Assembly (NCBI GenBank): GCA_965223255.1
Contig: CBDCWA010000002.1
Coordinates: 372,001 to 436,000, forward strand
Origin: CBDCWA01 sp965223255
Lineage (GTDB): Bacteria; Pseudomonadota; Alphaproteobacteria; Rhizobiales; Hyphomicrobiaceae
DNA length: 64,000 nucleotides
Direction of reading: 5' to 3'
Shown: piece by piece, positions 36,510-45,718 of the stretch
Layout: each line of letters opens with the position of its first letter
Numbering within the stretch: the first letter of the stretch is position 1
Notes under the pieces: model-generated
The model's input: only the letters and a program-made list of their open reading frames with translations
What the model was told of the DNA's origin: nothing
The model's database searches: none
Position numbers and translations under genes: made by a program

Positions 36510-38344
36510 AGACGTGCGTTTCAATAGTTTTGGTGGTTTTGCTGCTCTGCGGATGCACCTATCAGCCTGTACGCATTGGATCCAAGTCCTTCGCGGAGAA
36601 CCGAATCCTTGCCGAGCTCATGGCCCAATGCCTCCAGTTGGCAGGCGTTCGCGTTGTTCGCCGCATTCCTACAGGAGATACCGCCGCGACGTTCGAGGCC
36701 CTCAGAGGCGGTGTTATCGACCTCTACCCGGAATACACCGGAACGGGCCTCGTGCTGCTCGGGCTTCCACCAACGGCCGACAGCGCAAAAGCTCTTGCGA
36801 CGATGAAGAAAGAGTTCAGACGTGTTGGCCTGACACCGCTTTCCACATTCGGTTTCGAATCGACCTATTCGGTTGTCATCAGAAAGGCGTTGGCTCAAAG
36901 GCTAAACCTGAAACGTATTACGGACCTCGCAAAACACGCCAGCTCACTTCGCCTCGCTGTAGCAGAGGAATTCGCACGACGGCCAACCGACGGCCTGCAA
37001 CCGTTCCTGGACCATTTTGGTGTGAAATTCTCTAATGTACAGGTCATTGAAAGCGACAAGCGTGTCACGCTATATGACCTCCTGATCGACAAGAAAGCTG
37101 ATGTGGTAATCGGATATTCGACCGATCCTCAAATCATCGACTATGGCCTCGCGGAATTGAAATCCGATGGCAAATTCTTTCCGGCATACGATGCGCTTCC
37201 AGTAGCAATAGCAGCCAGACTGCAGGAGGATCCCCGCATTGCAAAGGCGCTTGCCCCCCTTGCAGGGCGCATCGATGCCGCCTTCATACGGGAACTCAAT
37301 CGCCAGGTGGAAGTGGAAGGCCGCAACGTTCGCACCGTCGCTCGGCAGGCGTTGATACGGCTGGGCCTTGCAAAGAAAGAAGAATTTGTTGACAGGAAAT
37401 CCTCCTTGATCGCTCTTCAGCCGAGCGATGCGGGTACGGCCATGGCGAATTCCTTGCTGCGCGCGGCCCGGCGCGCCAGTAGAGGCCGGGACATAAACCT
37501 TCTACCATCATTTCAACCCCTTTCAGCCATGCGCCTGCGCCGCGCACGCATGGCGCTTGTACCCAGCATTGCCCAGTTCGAGATGGAAAACGGGATAGCA
37601 AGGCTAAATAGGAAACTGGAGACAGTTGCAGTCGTTGGATCATATCTGGTACATGCCCTCGCCCTCTCGGGTGGCCCCACGCGAATCGATCGGGCGCGGA
37701 GTATTGTCACCGGACCGGTAGGGTCGCCCTCCTACAAGATTGCACTAGCCGTTACCGAAGGCAGCAAGCGGAATGTGCGTATTCTCCCACGCAGCGCCCC
37801 ATCGCTAGACAGCATTGTTATGGATCTAAAAACGAGAAAGGCGGCCGCCGCCATCGTCGTGGCGGCGGCCGGACGGTCAGATTTGGCCGCGGTGCTATCG
37901 AAGACTTCCAAACTCAGATTAATCAACGCCGCAAACTGGTGGACCGGCGCCAAGCGATTGGCATTGCCATTCCTGCGAACCGCAAGAATTGCTGAATCTG
38001 AATACCAGGCTGTTCGAGAGCCGATCACAACTGTCGCGATGCAAGCAACGGTAGTCGGGCCGGCACCCCGCGACGACATCATCGGACAACAGGGTCCATC
38101 GTCTTATACCGAGGCCGCCTTTCCCGTGAGCGATAAGCTCGTGCTTACTCTCAACCGGGAACTTGGGCCACATCCGGATGTCGGTCCACATTTGCGGGCA
38201 TCATCGGCGCTCAAACCACGGGTCTCCGCCAGGGCGAGCGTCCTCAACACCCACCCGCTTCATACCATCCTATCGCTTGCAATTTTGATATTTGTCGTGT
38301 GGGCAGGTTGGCTCTTCTTTCGGAAAGATGAAACCCGGTGTTAG
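36506..38344 (+). CDS. OpuAC-type binding lipoprotein with second SBP-like domain and C-terminal anchor
   Basis: This 612-aa protein starts with a lipoprotein-type signal (lipobox near LCGC, residue 17). Residues about 20-290 form an OpuAC domain (glycine betaine-type binding protein; GSKSFAENRILAELMAQ and GGVIDLYPEYTGTG). Residues about 305-520 look like a second, TAXI/NMT1-like binding domain. A transmembrane helix (LAILIFVVWAGWLFF) and basic tail end the protein. ATG 36506 overlaps the BCCT stop. BCCT transporters normally need no binding protein and no ABC genes are near, so its role is open: sensor, scavenger or transport helper. The second-domain assignment is tentative. Confidence 0.82.
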   Translation: MKTCVSIVLVVLLLCGCTYQPVRIGSKSFAENRILAELMAQCLQLAGVRVVRRIPTGDTAATFEALRGGVIDLYPEYTGTGLVLLGLPPTADSAKALATMKKEFRRVGLTPLSTFGFESTYSVVIRKALAQRLNLKRITDLAKHASSLRLAVAEEFARRPTDGLQPFLDHFGVKFSNVQVIESDKRVTLYDLLIDKKADVVIGYSTDPQIIDYGLAELKSDGKFFPAYDALPVAIAARLQEDPRIAKALAPLAGRIDAAFIRELNRQVEVEGRNVRTVARQALIRLGLAKKEEFVDRKSSLIALQPSDAGTAMANSLLRAARRASRGRDINLLPSFQPLSAMRLRRARMALVPSIAQFEMENGIARLNRKLETVAVVGSYLVHALALSGGPTRIDRARSIVTGPVGSPSYKIALAVTEGSKRNVRILPRSAPSLDSIVMDLKTRKAAAAIVVAAAGRSDLAAVLSKTSKLRLINAANWWTGAKRLALPFLRTARIAESEYQAVREPITTVAMQATVVGPAPRDDIIGQQGPSSYTEAAFPVSDKLVLTLNRELGPHPDVGPHLRASSALKPRVSARASVLNTHPLHTILSLAILIFVVWAGWLFFRKDETRC

Positions 38345-38601
38345 GGTTCTAAGGGGAATCTAACAGGCTGTTGAAATTGGATCTCGACAGGGACGAGAAC
38401 TCGTCAGTCATTGAACAGAATCTGCGCGACGTTAGCAACCCACGTTTAGCATGGCCACAGACTGCAATTTCGAGAATCAAAGAACGTCTGTTCTTCCGAG
38501 TAATCACTCACACGTCGGGTCACGATCCCCTCTTCCCCCGGTTACAGACATCTCCAAGCGTTACGCCAATGGGTTTTATGGGCCAGTTATTTTGCGTTTC
38601 T
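38345..38601. other. Intergenic, 257 bp
   Basis: A small AACCC/GGGTT hairpin sits at about 38331-38347, around the stop of the preceding gene, without a T-run. Otherwise I see nothing. Confidence 0.3.
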
Positions 38602-39150
38602 CTAAATTGTTTCAGGGACTGGCGGGCGCATGCCAAGGGCCTCGTGTGGCCTGATGTGATTGTATTGTCGGAGCCACTGATTGATGACGGTTTGAGCCAG
38701 CCTGGTGGTCGCGAACCACTCGGCGTTGAGCACCTCTCTAGGCAGGGTGCCGTTGAACCGTTCGTTATATCCGTTCTTCCAGGGCGAGCCGGCGCAGCCA
38801 GTCCTACAATGGCTCGGCGACGAACTCAGGCCCGTTGTCTGAACGAAGATACTCCGGCATTCCATGACCCAGCAGAAGCGGATAAAGCGCCTCCAAAACA
38901 TCCGCAGGACCCATCTTGTAGGCCACCACTACACATAACGCCTGGCGCGTGTATTCATCCAGAACGGTCAGCATCTTGTACGGCCTTCCATTGCTGAGCT
39001 TGTCATGCACGAAGTCGATGGACCGGATGTGGTTCGGGTATCTGGGCCACGGCTGGATGACCGAATCATCATGGTGGTAGATCCGTTTGCGCTTCTTGTG
39101 GCGATGATCGCTGGGCGTTTTCCCCTATTTGGAATTGCCAATTGTTGGCG
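38602..39150 (-). pseudogene. IS3-family OrfB remnant, frameshifted
   Basis: Two reading frames together spell the catalytic half of an IS3-type transposase. Residues from about 39150 to 38810 (GKTPSDHRHKKRKR, RYPNHIRSIDFVHDKLS, LRSDNGPEF) continue in another frame from about 38790 to 38602 (SPWKNGYNERFNGTL, NQWLRQYNHIRPHEALGMRPP). The N-terminal part is missing. It differs from the intact IS at 19 kb, whose rve domain has a different sequence, so it is a separate element. Confidence 0.8.
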
Positions 39151-39219
39151 CGGGAGAATTTCTCTGGTGTGTTTCACTCGAAACTGCTCGCAGAGCAAGA
39201 AGTGCGCAAAATCGATATC

Positions 39220-39621
39220 ATGTTAGGGCCGCGGCATCGGTCGATCTCAAAGCCACTGCCAACACAAGAAGTTAGGAAGACCGTGTTATCTGGAGACGCA
39301 CACAATTCGGACCCAATATCGTTTGCGATCTATTCAGCGGCGAAGTCATACTTTAAATCAGGCTGTTTCTGTTTGATCCTCGCGACTTTGATTGCTGCCA
39401 TACCGGGTTCAACCGCTCTTGAGGTTTCCCAGTGCGCAGCGCTTTCATTGGGCTCACTCCTAGGATTCGGTCTCGCACTAGTGTGCTGGAGTTCTTGGCA
39501 TGGCTGGAGAACATTAGCCAATCCCAACAATTCAACAGCTGAAAAGCTAGGAACGGTTGTTGGCTACGGCGCTCTGCTTATTATTTTTCTAGCAAAAATT
39601 ATTCTGCCCACATGCTCATAA
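39220..39621 (+). CDS. Hypothetical membrane protein between IS remnants
   Basis: This is a protein of about 133 aa with three hydrophobic helices (LILATLIAAIPGSTAL, AALSLGSLLGFGLALVC and LGTVVGYGALLIIFLAKIIL). I do not recognise its family. Start ATG 39220 (MLGPRHRS); an upstream start at 39142 adds an unlikely leader. It lies between two IS remnants of the opposite strand, so it is probably accessory DNA carried or trapped by IS activity. Confidence 0.5.
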   Translation: MLGPRHRSISKPLPTQEVRKTVLSGDAHNSDPISFAIYSAAKSYFKSGCFCLILATLIAAIPGSTALEVSQCAALSLGSLLGFGLALVCWSSWHGWRTLANPNNSTAEKLGTVVGYGALLIIFLAKIILPTCS

Positions 39622-39771
39622 TCGGAAATCACACCAACGCTGCAACTGACGCGTGCTCACCCCCAGTTCATCGCACACAGCCTTGTCTGTCATGCCTTCC
39701 TCACTGGCGCGCATAATCGCTTCGCGCTTGAACTCGGGACTGAAACGCTTTTGTCGCCTTGGCTTCGTCAT
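39616..39771 (-). pseudogene. IS3-family OrfA remnant
   Basis: 51 codons (MTKPRRQKRFSPEFKRE to RQLQRW) nearly match the start of OrfA in the IS at 19084. The match then breaks off after the HTH. The sequence upstream to about 39840 also matches the IS left end (GGGAGGTGTTGTATG), so this is a truncated copy. Confidence 0.85.
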
Positions 39772-39898
39772 ACAACACCTCCCAGCGCGCACTGCGCTTA
39801 TTCTGGGTGTCGACGAAATCGGGGAAAGACCAAGGGGCCATAACGGGCCGTTGGGATTTGTCGATGGTCTGATTTGGGGAGGGAAGGTCAGTTTGACC

Positions 39899-40648
39899 TT
39901 AAGGGTCAGCAATGTGCTGCAGTTGTTCAAACTTGATGATCTTGATTTTGCGCGTATCGACAAGGTCGATTACCTGATCGCTCTTAAGTTTAGTCAGCAT
40001 CCTACTGACTGTTTCAATCGTGAGGCCGAGGAAATCGCCGATCTCAGCTCGCGTGAATGGAAGCATTACAAGCTCTGGGGTGTCAGCTGCACCGACATTC
40101 GGTCCATTCCTGATCTGCCTGTCTCTCAGCCATAATAGGAAAGAGGCTACCTTTTCCACCGCGCTCTTTTTGCCCAAGGCCGTAATCCACTCGCGCGCGT
40201 CATCAAGATCGCTAACAACCTTTTCCAAAATGATATGCTCGACCTCCGGGTGAGCCTTCATGATGGCATCGAACTGACTCTTCTTAAAAAAGCACAGCTC
40301 GACGTCTGACAGACACTCGGCATTGTCATGGCTGGTGGCAGAGACAGGATCACCAAGGCAATCGGCTTCGCCCAAAATGCCAACAATCTGCTCGCGGCCG
40401 TCTTGCAGCATTCTTGTGAGCTTGATCGTTCCCGACACAACAATGGCGAAGGCTTCGGTGTGATCGTCCTGGTGAACCACTTGAGCACCAGCGGCAAACC
40501 GGCGATGGCACATAATATCTGACAGCAAATGAAGATCGGCCACTTCGAATGCCCGACAAATCGCGCGGCTGCGTACCGGGCAACTCAAGCAAGGCGAGCC
40601 AAGAACCTTAAGAGCCCTATGTCCTGACATGACGCACACCATCTGCAT
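39899..40648 (-). CDS. Crp/FNR-family oxygen-responsive regulator, FnrN type
   Basis: This 249-aa cytosolic transcription factor has Cys at about residues 20, 23, 30 and 118 (CLSCPVRSRAIC and DVELC). That arrangement matches the [4Fe-4S] ligands of FNR, so the protein probably senses O2. A cyclic-nucleotide-like beta-barrel is followed by an HTH (FTRAEIGDFLGLTIETVSRMLTKL) carrying ExxSR, which reads TTGAT half-sites. The start is uncertain (ATG 40648 or 40630). A near-consensus FNR box lies 35-48 nt upstream, suggesting autoregulation. The hemerythrin-like gene upstream has a similar site. Confidence 0.9.
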   Translation of the reverse strand: MQMVCVMSGHRALKVLGSPCLSCPVRSRAICRAFEVADLHLLSDIMCHRRFAAGAQVVHQDDHTEAFAIVVSGTIKLTRMLQDGREQIVGILGEADCLGDPVSATSHDNAECLSDVELCFFKKSQFDAIMKAHPEVEHIILEKVVSDLDDAREWITALGKKSAVEKVASFLLWLRDRQIRNGPNVGAADTPELVMLPFTRAEIGDFLGLTIETVSRMLTKLKSDQVIDLVDTRKIKIIKFEQLQHIADP

Positions 40649-40682
40649 TAATGACCCGTTCGCATGGACATTAGACTTTGGA

Positions 40683-40696
40683 TTGGGGCATATCAA
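40683..40696 (-). promoter_or_regulatory. FNR-box-like site upstream of the FNR gene
   Basis: TTGGGGCATATCAA matches TTGAT-N4-ATCAA at 8 of 10 positions. It lies between the two genes, 35 nt before ATG 40648, and suggests autoregulation. Confidence 0.45.
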
Positions 40697-40712
40697 GGGC
40701 TGATAGCGAAAA

Positions 40713-41240
40713 TCACGCAAGTCTCAGATGGCGCGCGTCCTGGCTACGGTTACGGGCCAATCTTGCTGTAAGGAGGGTTGTGTCTATAGGTTGGTTCTCC
40801 AGGCGGTCTCCGAAAAGGACCAAGTCTTCCCAGTCCAGATGGCGCCTCATGCCTTCAAAGCAGCAGCGCAGTGCATAGCCGATCATGTTTATTCGGCGAT
40901 ATACTTTGCCCTGACAGATTTCTGTCAGTGGTTCTTGTAACTCCAAGGCGAAGGCTTCTTGGGCCAAGTGCTCGGATTTCACGAGCTCGAGGCACTGCTT
41001 GGCGAAGGACGGCTCACCATGATGCGAAAGGAGTATCTCTGCAAGCGCTACTTCGTCCTTAAGATAAAGCGGCAAATCTTGATCCAGTCGCCTCAATACC
41101 AACTTGCATAAAGGAATGCTTACATTGCCGCGCAGTTGGTCAGCAATGGATTCAAGCGCATCACAGATTTCTCTCTGCTGGCGCCTTTCCTCCAACACTA
41201 TGGCTATAGGATCTGCCGTCGATGGAAGCGGATCAGACAT
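40713..41240 (-). CDS. Hemerythrin-like (HHE) protein, degenerate
   Basis: This 175-aa helical protein is laid out like the hemerythrin-domain proteins found beside FNR genes in alphaproteobacteria (LRRLDQDLPLYLKDEVALAEILLSHH, LVKSEHLAQEAFALEL, RRHLDWEDLVLFGDRL). The expected His in LPLH-x-DEE is Tyr, and only some di-iron ligands remain (SEHLAQE and RRHLDWED). It may bind iron weakly or have lost its site. A symmetric CTGATGATCATCAG lies 74 nt upstream. The assignment is moderate and based on the pattern and the neighbour. Confidence 0.6.
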   Translation of the reverse strand: MSDPLPSTADPIAIVLEERRQQREICDALESIADQLRGNVSIPLCKLVLRRLDQDLPLYLKDEVALAEILLSHHGEPSFAKQCLELVKSEHLAQEAFALELQEPLTEICQGKVYRRINMIGYALRCCFEGMRRHLDWEDLVLFGDRLENQPIDTTLLTARLARNRSQDARHLRLA

Positions 41241-41313
41241 GAAACAGTGCCCAAAAGTGTTCTCAATGAGATCGCTAAGATGCGGTTACTCTCGAATTCG
41301 TGATTGCAATAGG

Positions 41314-41327
41314 CTGATGATCATCAG
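41314..41327 (-). promoter_or_regulatory. FNR-type palindrome upstream of the hemerythrin-like gene
   Basis: CTGATGATCATCAG is a perfect palindrome that matches TTGAT-N4-ATCAA at 8 of 10 positions. It sits 74 nt before the gene start, a distance suited to activation. Confidence 0.45.
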
Positions 41328-41646
41328 GTCTTCCTGCATTGACTTCGGTCAACAAGCCTATTCGAGGCAGTTTCGAACTAAGGGACATTGAGAGAACAGA
41401 ATGTCGATTTTCGAGCGTCAACATTGTCAACTCAGCCTAATCAAACATCTGGCAAAGTGAGAAAATCGGATTTATGCCAGCTAGTCGGCACCGCTTTCTG
41501 CTAGATCCCGCTCGCGGCCTTTGCCCGGCGCCGGCGTGATGTCGACGTCATGCCTCAATCGGACTTAGATTAAGTCCAGCACCTCAGACCTGATTCACGA
41601 AGCATTAATCGAAATAAAGATGACCATGCAAGAAGGGATAAAGAGT
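41328..41646. other. Intergenic, 319 bp
   Basis: No gene or clear structure. It holds the convergent side of the PilZ gene and the upstream region of the hemerythrin-like gene. Confidence 0.4.
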
Positions 41647-41955
41647 TTAGGCTGTCAAATGATGGGCATTAATGCCTTCGATCTCCATGCCGCAGTTTGA
41701 ACCCAAAGACCAAACAATGCGCCCGGTCAATCTTTTACGATCGGGTAATCTAAGTTGGACTTGATCACCGGGAAATAGTCCGTATGTGTTGGTCAACCTT
41801 GCGGCTGACTTAGACAAATCGCTCAGACTTACAGTCTGCAGCATTCCACGGCATCTAAGAACAACTTCGATTGCGCAATCGAAGCGGTGATGCTGGCGGG
41901 CAGTCGTCAAAACCTTTTCAATCGCAGTATTAACCGCTGTTTTATCCTGGTACAT
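41647..41955 (-). CDS. PilZ-domain protein with degenerate c-di-GMP motif
   Basis: This 102-aa single-domain protein ends GDQVQLRLPDRKRLTGRIVWSLGSNCGMEIEGI, a typical PilZ barrel. The RxxxR motif is absent. The [D/N]xSxxG motif reads DLSKSA with Ala in place of Gly, so c-di-GMP binding is doubtful. GGAGGGAG is ideally placed before ATG 41955. It may be a partner-binding PilZ protein. A perfect 18-bp palindrome lies 40 nt upstream. Confidence 0.75.
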   Translation of the reverse strand: MYQDKTAVNTAIEKVLTTARQHHRFDCAIEVVLRCRGMLQTVSLSDLSKSAARLTNTYGLFPGDQVQLRLPDRKRLTGRIVWSLGSNCGMEIEGINAHHLTA

Positions 41956-41994
41956 CCGCTCCCTCCGCAACATGCAAATGCGAAGATCAATCCT

Positions 41995-42012
41995 TAGTTT
42001 CAATTGAAACTA
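41995..42012. promoter_or_regulatory. Perfect 18-bp palindrome upstream of PilZ
   Basis: TAGTTTCAATTGAAACTA is perfectly symmetrical, 40 nt before the PilZ start. It is a likely operator or dyad for an unknown regulator. Confidence 0.45.
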
Positions 42013-42839
42013 TCATGCCATACTTGGTGATGAGATGCTGTAGAGAACGGACTGCAAGGTGAACAACTGGTTGATGGCGGGGCACCGACTTAAACCCGCA
42101 GAATTAGACCATCAATGATATTCTGTTGTCTGGTAGCGACACTAATTTGATCGCTATTAGTTGGAGCCGCTGGTCATACACTGACGATCAACCGAATGTC
42201 TTTGCAGCCGAAGATCAAACAAGCACGGAGGTGAAAAAAGTGGCGCAATAGTTTGCCTCAGTCCCATTCGGAAATCCATTGCGCTCAGGTGTTAAGCCCT
42301 GCACTCCAGGCGAAACAAGCAATCAGTATTACAAGACCGAGCTTCCAAAAAATGACTTTCACCTAGCCTCCACAATGCTAAGGCTAAAGAGCTTCCAAAT
42401 CGTAGACCGGGGAGCACTGAAGAACCATTCAGGAGGAATAAGCCATGACAACGGCTCGATCGATTTGGCCAATGTATCAGGGAAGGCTGCCGAGATCACT
42501 GCTGCAATAAAACTAGCCAAAGCCACCACGGCCACATTCTTAATTCGGGATTGGCTAAGCATTTAACTCTACTTCAATCTCGTAACCTGTTTTTTATCAT
42601 CTATAACATTTGGTTGAGTGCCGGGCTGAGATCTTGCCGGGCCGGTCGGCTGCGCTATCGGCTTTGCACCGGACAATTGCCTCTGACATTCCAACCCCAG
42701 GAGCATCAAACACCACCTAACTTGACGGAAGTCAAAGACGGATGGTGACGCAGACTGCACGTTTTCCTGCCCTCTCGACTAAGAGTTCTAGTACATTCAT
42801 CATCGTTCAACGCCATGGAAACCTGCCGGTTTAAGATTT
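42013..42839. other. Intergenic, 827 bp, with one weak coding candidate
   Basis: It contains the low-confidence frame at 42359-42562 (minus strand). No RNA or repeat was recognised. The promoter of the RND gene must lie in the right part. Confidence 0.4.
42359..42562 (-). CDS. Possible small membrane or secreted protein
   Basis: This 67-aa frame begins MLSQSRIKNVAVVALASFIAAVISAAF, a good signal- or anchor-like helix. It then has an amphipathic stretch. No Shine-Dalgarno sequence was found. Plausible but unproven. Confidence 0.35.
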   Translation of the reverse strand: MLSQSRIKNVAVVALASFIAAVISAAFPDTLAKSIEPLSWLIPPEWFFSAPRSTIWKLFSLSIVEAR

Positions 42840-45218
42840 ATGCCCCAGATAGAGCCTGATAGGCGGCAACCGGCGAGTTCTAGGCTGGCCCGCGTCACCA
42901 GCCCCTTCATATACTTCGGCGAAGCTTCTATCGAGCGACCGACGTCTGCGATACTTATTGTTGCGCTCCTCTCAGCGCTGCTTTCACTTGGCTTTATCTG
43001 GCTTGCCACCGATGATGCACTAGACGGCTTTCTGAAATCTCAAACTCCAGACTACCAGGCTTTCAAAGTGATGGAGGGGCGCTTTCCTTCAAGCGACAAT
43101 GATTTGTACGTCAGCGTCGAAGGCAAACGGATATTTACCTCCAGCCACCTGAGACAGTTGCAGGATCTCAGTATCGAGTTGTTACTGTCAGAGCATGTTG
43201 CATCCGCCATTTCTATTCTTACGTTGCGGAAACCTCTCGGTAAAACAGGGGTACCGGACACAATAATTCCAGGTAAAATCCCTGATGATCCGGTACGGCT
43301 TACGAGGCTCGAACAGCGCATTCTAGAGCATCCGCTGGCAAAGGGGCGACTGCTATCACCGTCAGGGAATGGCAGTCAAATTGCCTTGTTCGTTGTGCAG
43401 CTGAGGTCGGATTCGATCAAGAAGCGCGGGCTGCCGAAAATTGTGAGCAGCTTGCGGACTAGCATTCGGCTCGCCGGCAAAGATAGCGATCTCAAGTTCG
43501 GTCTATCCGGCATTCCTGTAATGACGGCAGAGGTTATCGAAAGCGCCAGTTCGGATATTGTGGTCTTCAACACCATCGGATTCATGGTTGGGACCCTCAT
43601 TTGCTTTCTATTCTTTCGACGTTGGCGGTTGACTCTCATTGCCAATGCGCCTGCGCTTTTGGCAATCCTTTGGTGTCTTGGTCTCTTCGGCTGGACTGGC
43701 ACCAAGATCGATCCGTTGATGAACGCCGTGATGCCACTGGTTTTGGTCGTGGCCTTCAATAACGCGATGCACTTGCTGTTTTCTATCCGTCGAAACCTTG
43801 CTAACGCGACTTGCAAGGCTGATGGCATACGCACCGCTTTGCTTGAAGTTGGCCCAGCTTGTGCCTTAACATCTGTTACCACCTCAATCGCACTGTTCTC
43901 GCTTGCGTTTAGCAATTCCGAACTTATCAGGACCTTTGGTCTGATGGCGGGAATATCTGTGTTGCTAGCGCTCAATCTTGTCATCGTCCTTCTGCCATTA
44001 CTGGCCCATTACTTCTTGGATGCGAGGGTCGATCAGGAGACTCAGGTCGACCAAGCGAGAAGATCTCAGCTACTTCTTGACAGGACAACACAGCGCATTT
44101 CAGACTTTGTCACCGGCGCTCCCCGCCTGATCGTCATCACCGGTACAATCCTGACGCTCTTGCTAGCGCTCGCATATCTGCAACTCAAGCCACGATATAT
44201 TCTAAGCGCGATGCTGCCTGATCAAGGTGAGGCCCGGCAGGTCATGAAACGCACTGAATCCAGGCTCGGGGGACTGTTTCCAATGAACGTGATGATCGAG
44301 TGGCCGGCGGGTGCGAGTCTCAAAAGCGCAGCTGTCAAATCGATTGTCGCGGAAACCCATGACTTACTTGCGAAACATCCAAAAATCACCAAGACCAACT
44401 CATTTCGCGATCTTCAGTTGTGGGCTCAGTCCGGTGAGTTAGTTGCAGAGGTTGCCAGTGAGCGCCTCCTCAAGACCCTGCCTAAATCGATCTTGTCCCG
44501 CTACGTCAATGAACAGAAACGTACCGCTCTAGTTTCCGGCTACATCGGCGACCTAGAGGCCAAAGAGATCTTAAGAATTGTGCAAGACCTGCAGCCCGGA
44601 CTTGATTTGTTAAAACGAAAATATCCAGCCTTTAGGATAACACTCACTGGGCTAACGACGATGTCGGCGTCTAGGTCGGTCAGCATTATCTCTCAGCTTA
44701 GTTACAGTATGATTGGAGCGGTCGCAGTAGTCATTGCGGTTATCGGATTTGCTTTCAGCTCTTTTCGCGTTGCAGGGCTTAGCACCTTGCCCAATCTCTT
44801 TGCCTTGTTCGCAACTGGAAGTTGGCTTCTCATCATCAACGGAGGGCTAGACTATGCGACCATAGTGGGGCTTACGGTCGGATTCGGATTAGCTGTCGAC
44901 GACACAATCCACGTACTCAATCGCTACCAGTTCGAACTCAATCATCCCGTACCGAACTACTCTGCAACCGAGAGAACGTTAAAGCTAATTGGCAAGGTCC
45001 TGATCTTGACGACCCTCGTGCTACTGGCTGGCATCTCGGTCACGCAATTGAGCAGCATGCCGCCGACCCGCCAATTCGGTCTTATCTGTATGTCAACGTT
45101 GGTCTTCGCGCTATTGGCAGATCTCGTCATCCTACCAGCGTTGATTATATGGTCGGAACGACTTGGCAGGCACCCGATGACGCGTACGTTGGCAAATTGG
45201 GGCAGGGCACGCCATTGA
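42840..45218 (+). CDS. RND-superfamily exporter (MMPL type)
   Basis: This 792-aa inner-membrane protein has a 12-helix RND plan: one helix (about 36-57), a large periplasmic loop (to 240), five helices, then a second repeat (from 435). The second half has GLTVGFGLAVDDTIHVLNRY, the acidic helix-4 motif of the MMPL branch. This branch exports lipids or hopanoids. No membrane-fusion or outer-membrane genes are adjacent, so it probably works alone. Start ATG 42840 has a weak SD. Confidence 0.87.
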   Translation: MPQIEPDRRQPASSRLARVTSPFIYFGEASIERPTSAILIVALLSALLSLGFIWLATDDALDGFLKSQTPDYQAFKVMEGRFPSSDNDLYVSVEGKRIFTSSHLRQLQDLSIELLLSEHVASAISILTLRKPLGKTGVPDTIIPGKIPDDPVRLTRLEQRILEHPLAKGRLLSPSGNGSQIALFVVQLRSDSIKKRGLPKIVSSLRTSIRLAGKDSDLKFGLSGIPVMTAEVIESASSDIVVFNTIGFMVGTLICFLFFRRWRLTLIANAPALLAILWCLGLFGWTGTKIDPLMNAVMPLVLVVAFNNAMHLLFSIRRNLANATCKADGIRTALLEVGPACALTSVTTSIALFSLAFSNSELIRTFGLMAGISVLLALNLVIVLLPLLAHYFLDARVDQETQVDQARRSQLLLDRTTQRISDFVTGAPRLIVITGTILTLLLALAYLQLKPRYILSAMLPDQGEARQVMKRTESRLGGLFPMNVMIEWPAGASLKSAAVKSIVAETHDLLAKHPKITKTNSFRDLQLWAQSGELVAEVASERLLKTLPKSILSRYVNEQKRTALVSGYIGDLEAKEILRIVQDLQPGLDLLKRKYPAFRITLTGLTTMSASRSVSIISQLSYSMIGAVAVVIAVIGFAFSSFRVAGLSTLPNLFALFATGSWLLIINGGLDYATIVGLTVGFGLAVDDTIHVLNRYQFELNHPVPNYSATERTLKLIGKVLILTTLVLLAGISVTQLSSMPPTRQFGLICMSTLVFALLADLVILPALIIWSERLGRHPMTRTLANWGRARH

Positions 45219-45319
45219 GATTTGAGGCAGTTCTTATCTCCTGTCGGGCAATTCATGGTATCAAGCACTACTCTGCTCTAACCTCCCGACGCGTTGAGGG
45301 CTGATGAAGGGACAAGGGA

Positions 45320-45718
45320 ATGCGGATTGAAATACAGCGCGCTGCGGCGTTCATTTCAGCGATTTTGATGCTCTCAGTAGCCGCCGCCGCGAAATCTGGA
45401 GTTATAGTTGGCCGCTGGGTCGGTAGCGGTTATGCGCATGTGACGAACGGCGAAAGCGAAAAGGTCCGCTGCCGCATCAGCTATGATCGCCAGTCGGCCA
45501 AGACCTTCACGATGCATGCCGTTTGCGCTAGTCCGTCAACGCGCATTCTGCAGACCGGGACCGTCCTGCAGGCGACCGACAACACCTATATAGGGCATCT
45601 CCACAATCAAGATTTCAATGTCAAGGCCCGTGTGCGCATTGTCGTCAGCGGATCGATCCAAACAATCTATATCAAGGCGGATGAAGGGTCTGGCAAGATC
45701 ACGTTGAGAAAGCGTTAG
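45320..45718 (+). CDS. Small secreted/periplasmic protein
   Basis: This 132-aa protein has a signal peptide (residues 1-23, AAAA-K cleavage). A beta-rich domain follows (VGRWVGSGYAHVTNGESEKVRCRISYDRQSAKTF), seen in Hyphomicrobiales proteins of unknown function, with two Cys (CRI and CAS) that could form a disulfide. The function is unknown. The gene lies 101 bp after the RND gene on the same strand. Confidence 0.7.
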   Translation: MRIEIQRAAAFISAILMLSVAAAAKSGVIVGRWVGSGYAHVTNGESEKVRCRISYDRQSAKTFTMHAVCASPSTRILQTGTVLQATDNTYIGHLHNQDFNVKARVRIVVSGSIQTIYIKADEGSGKITLRKR

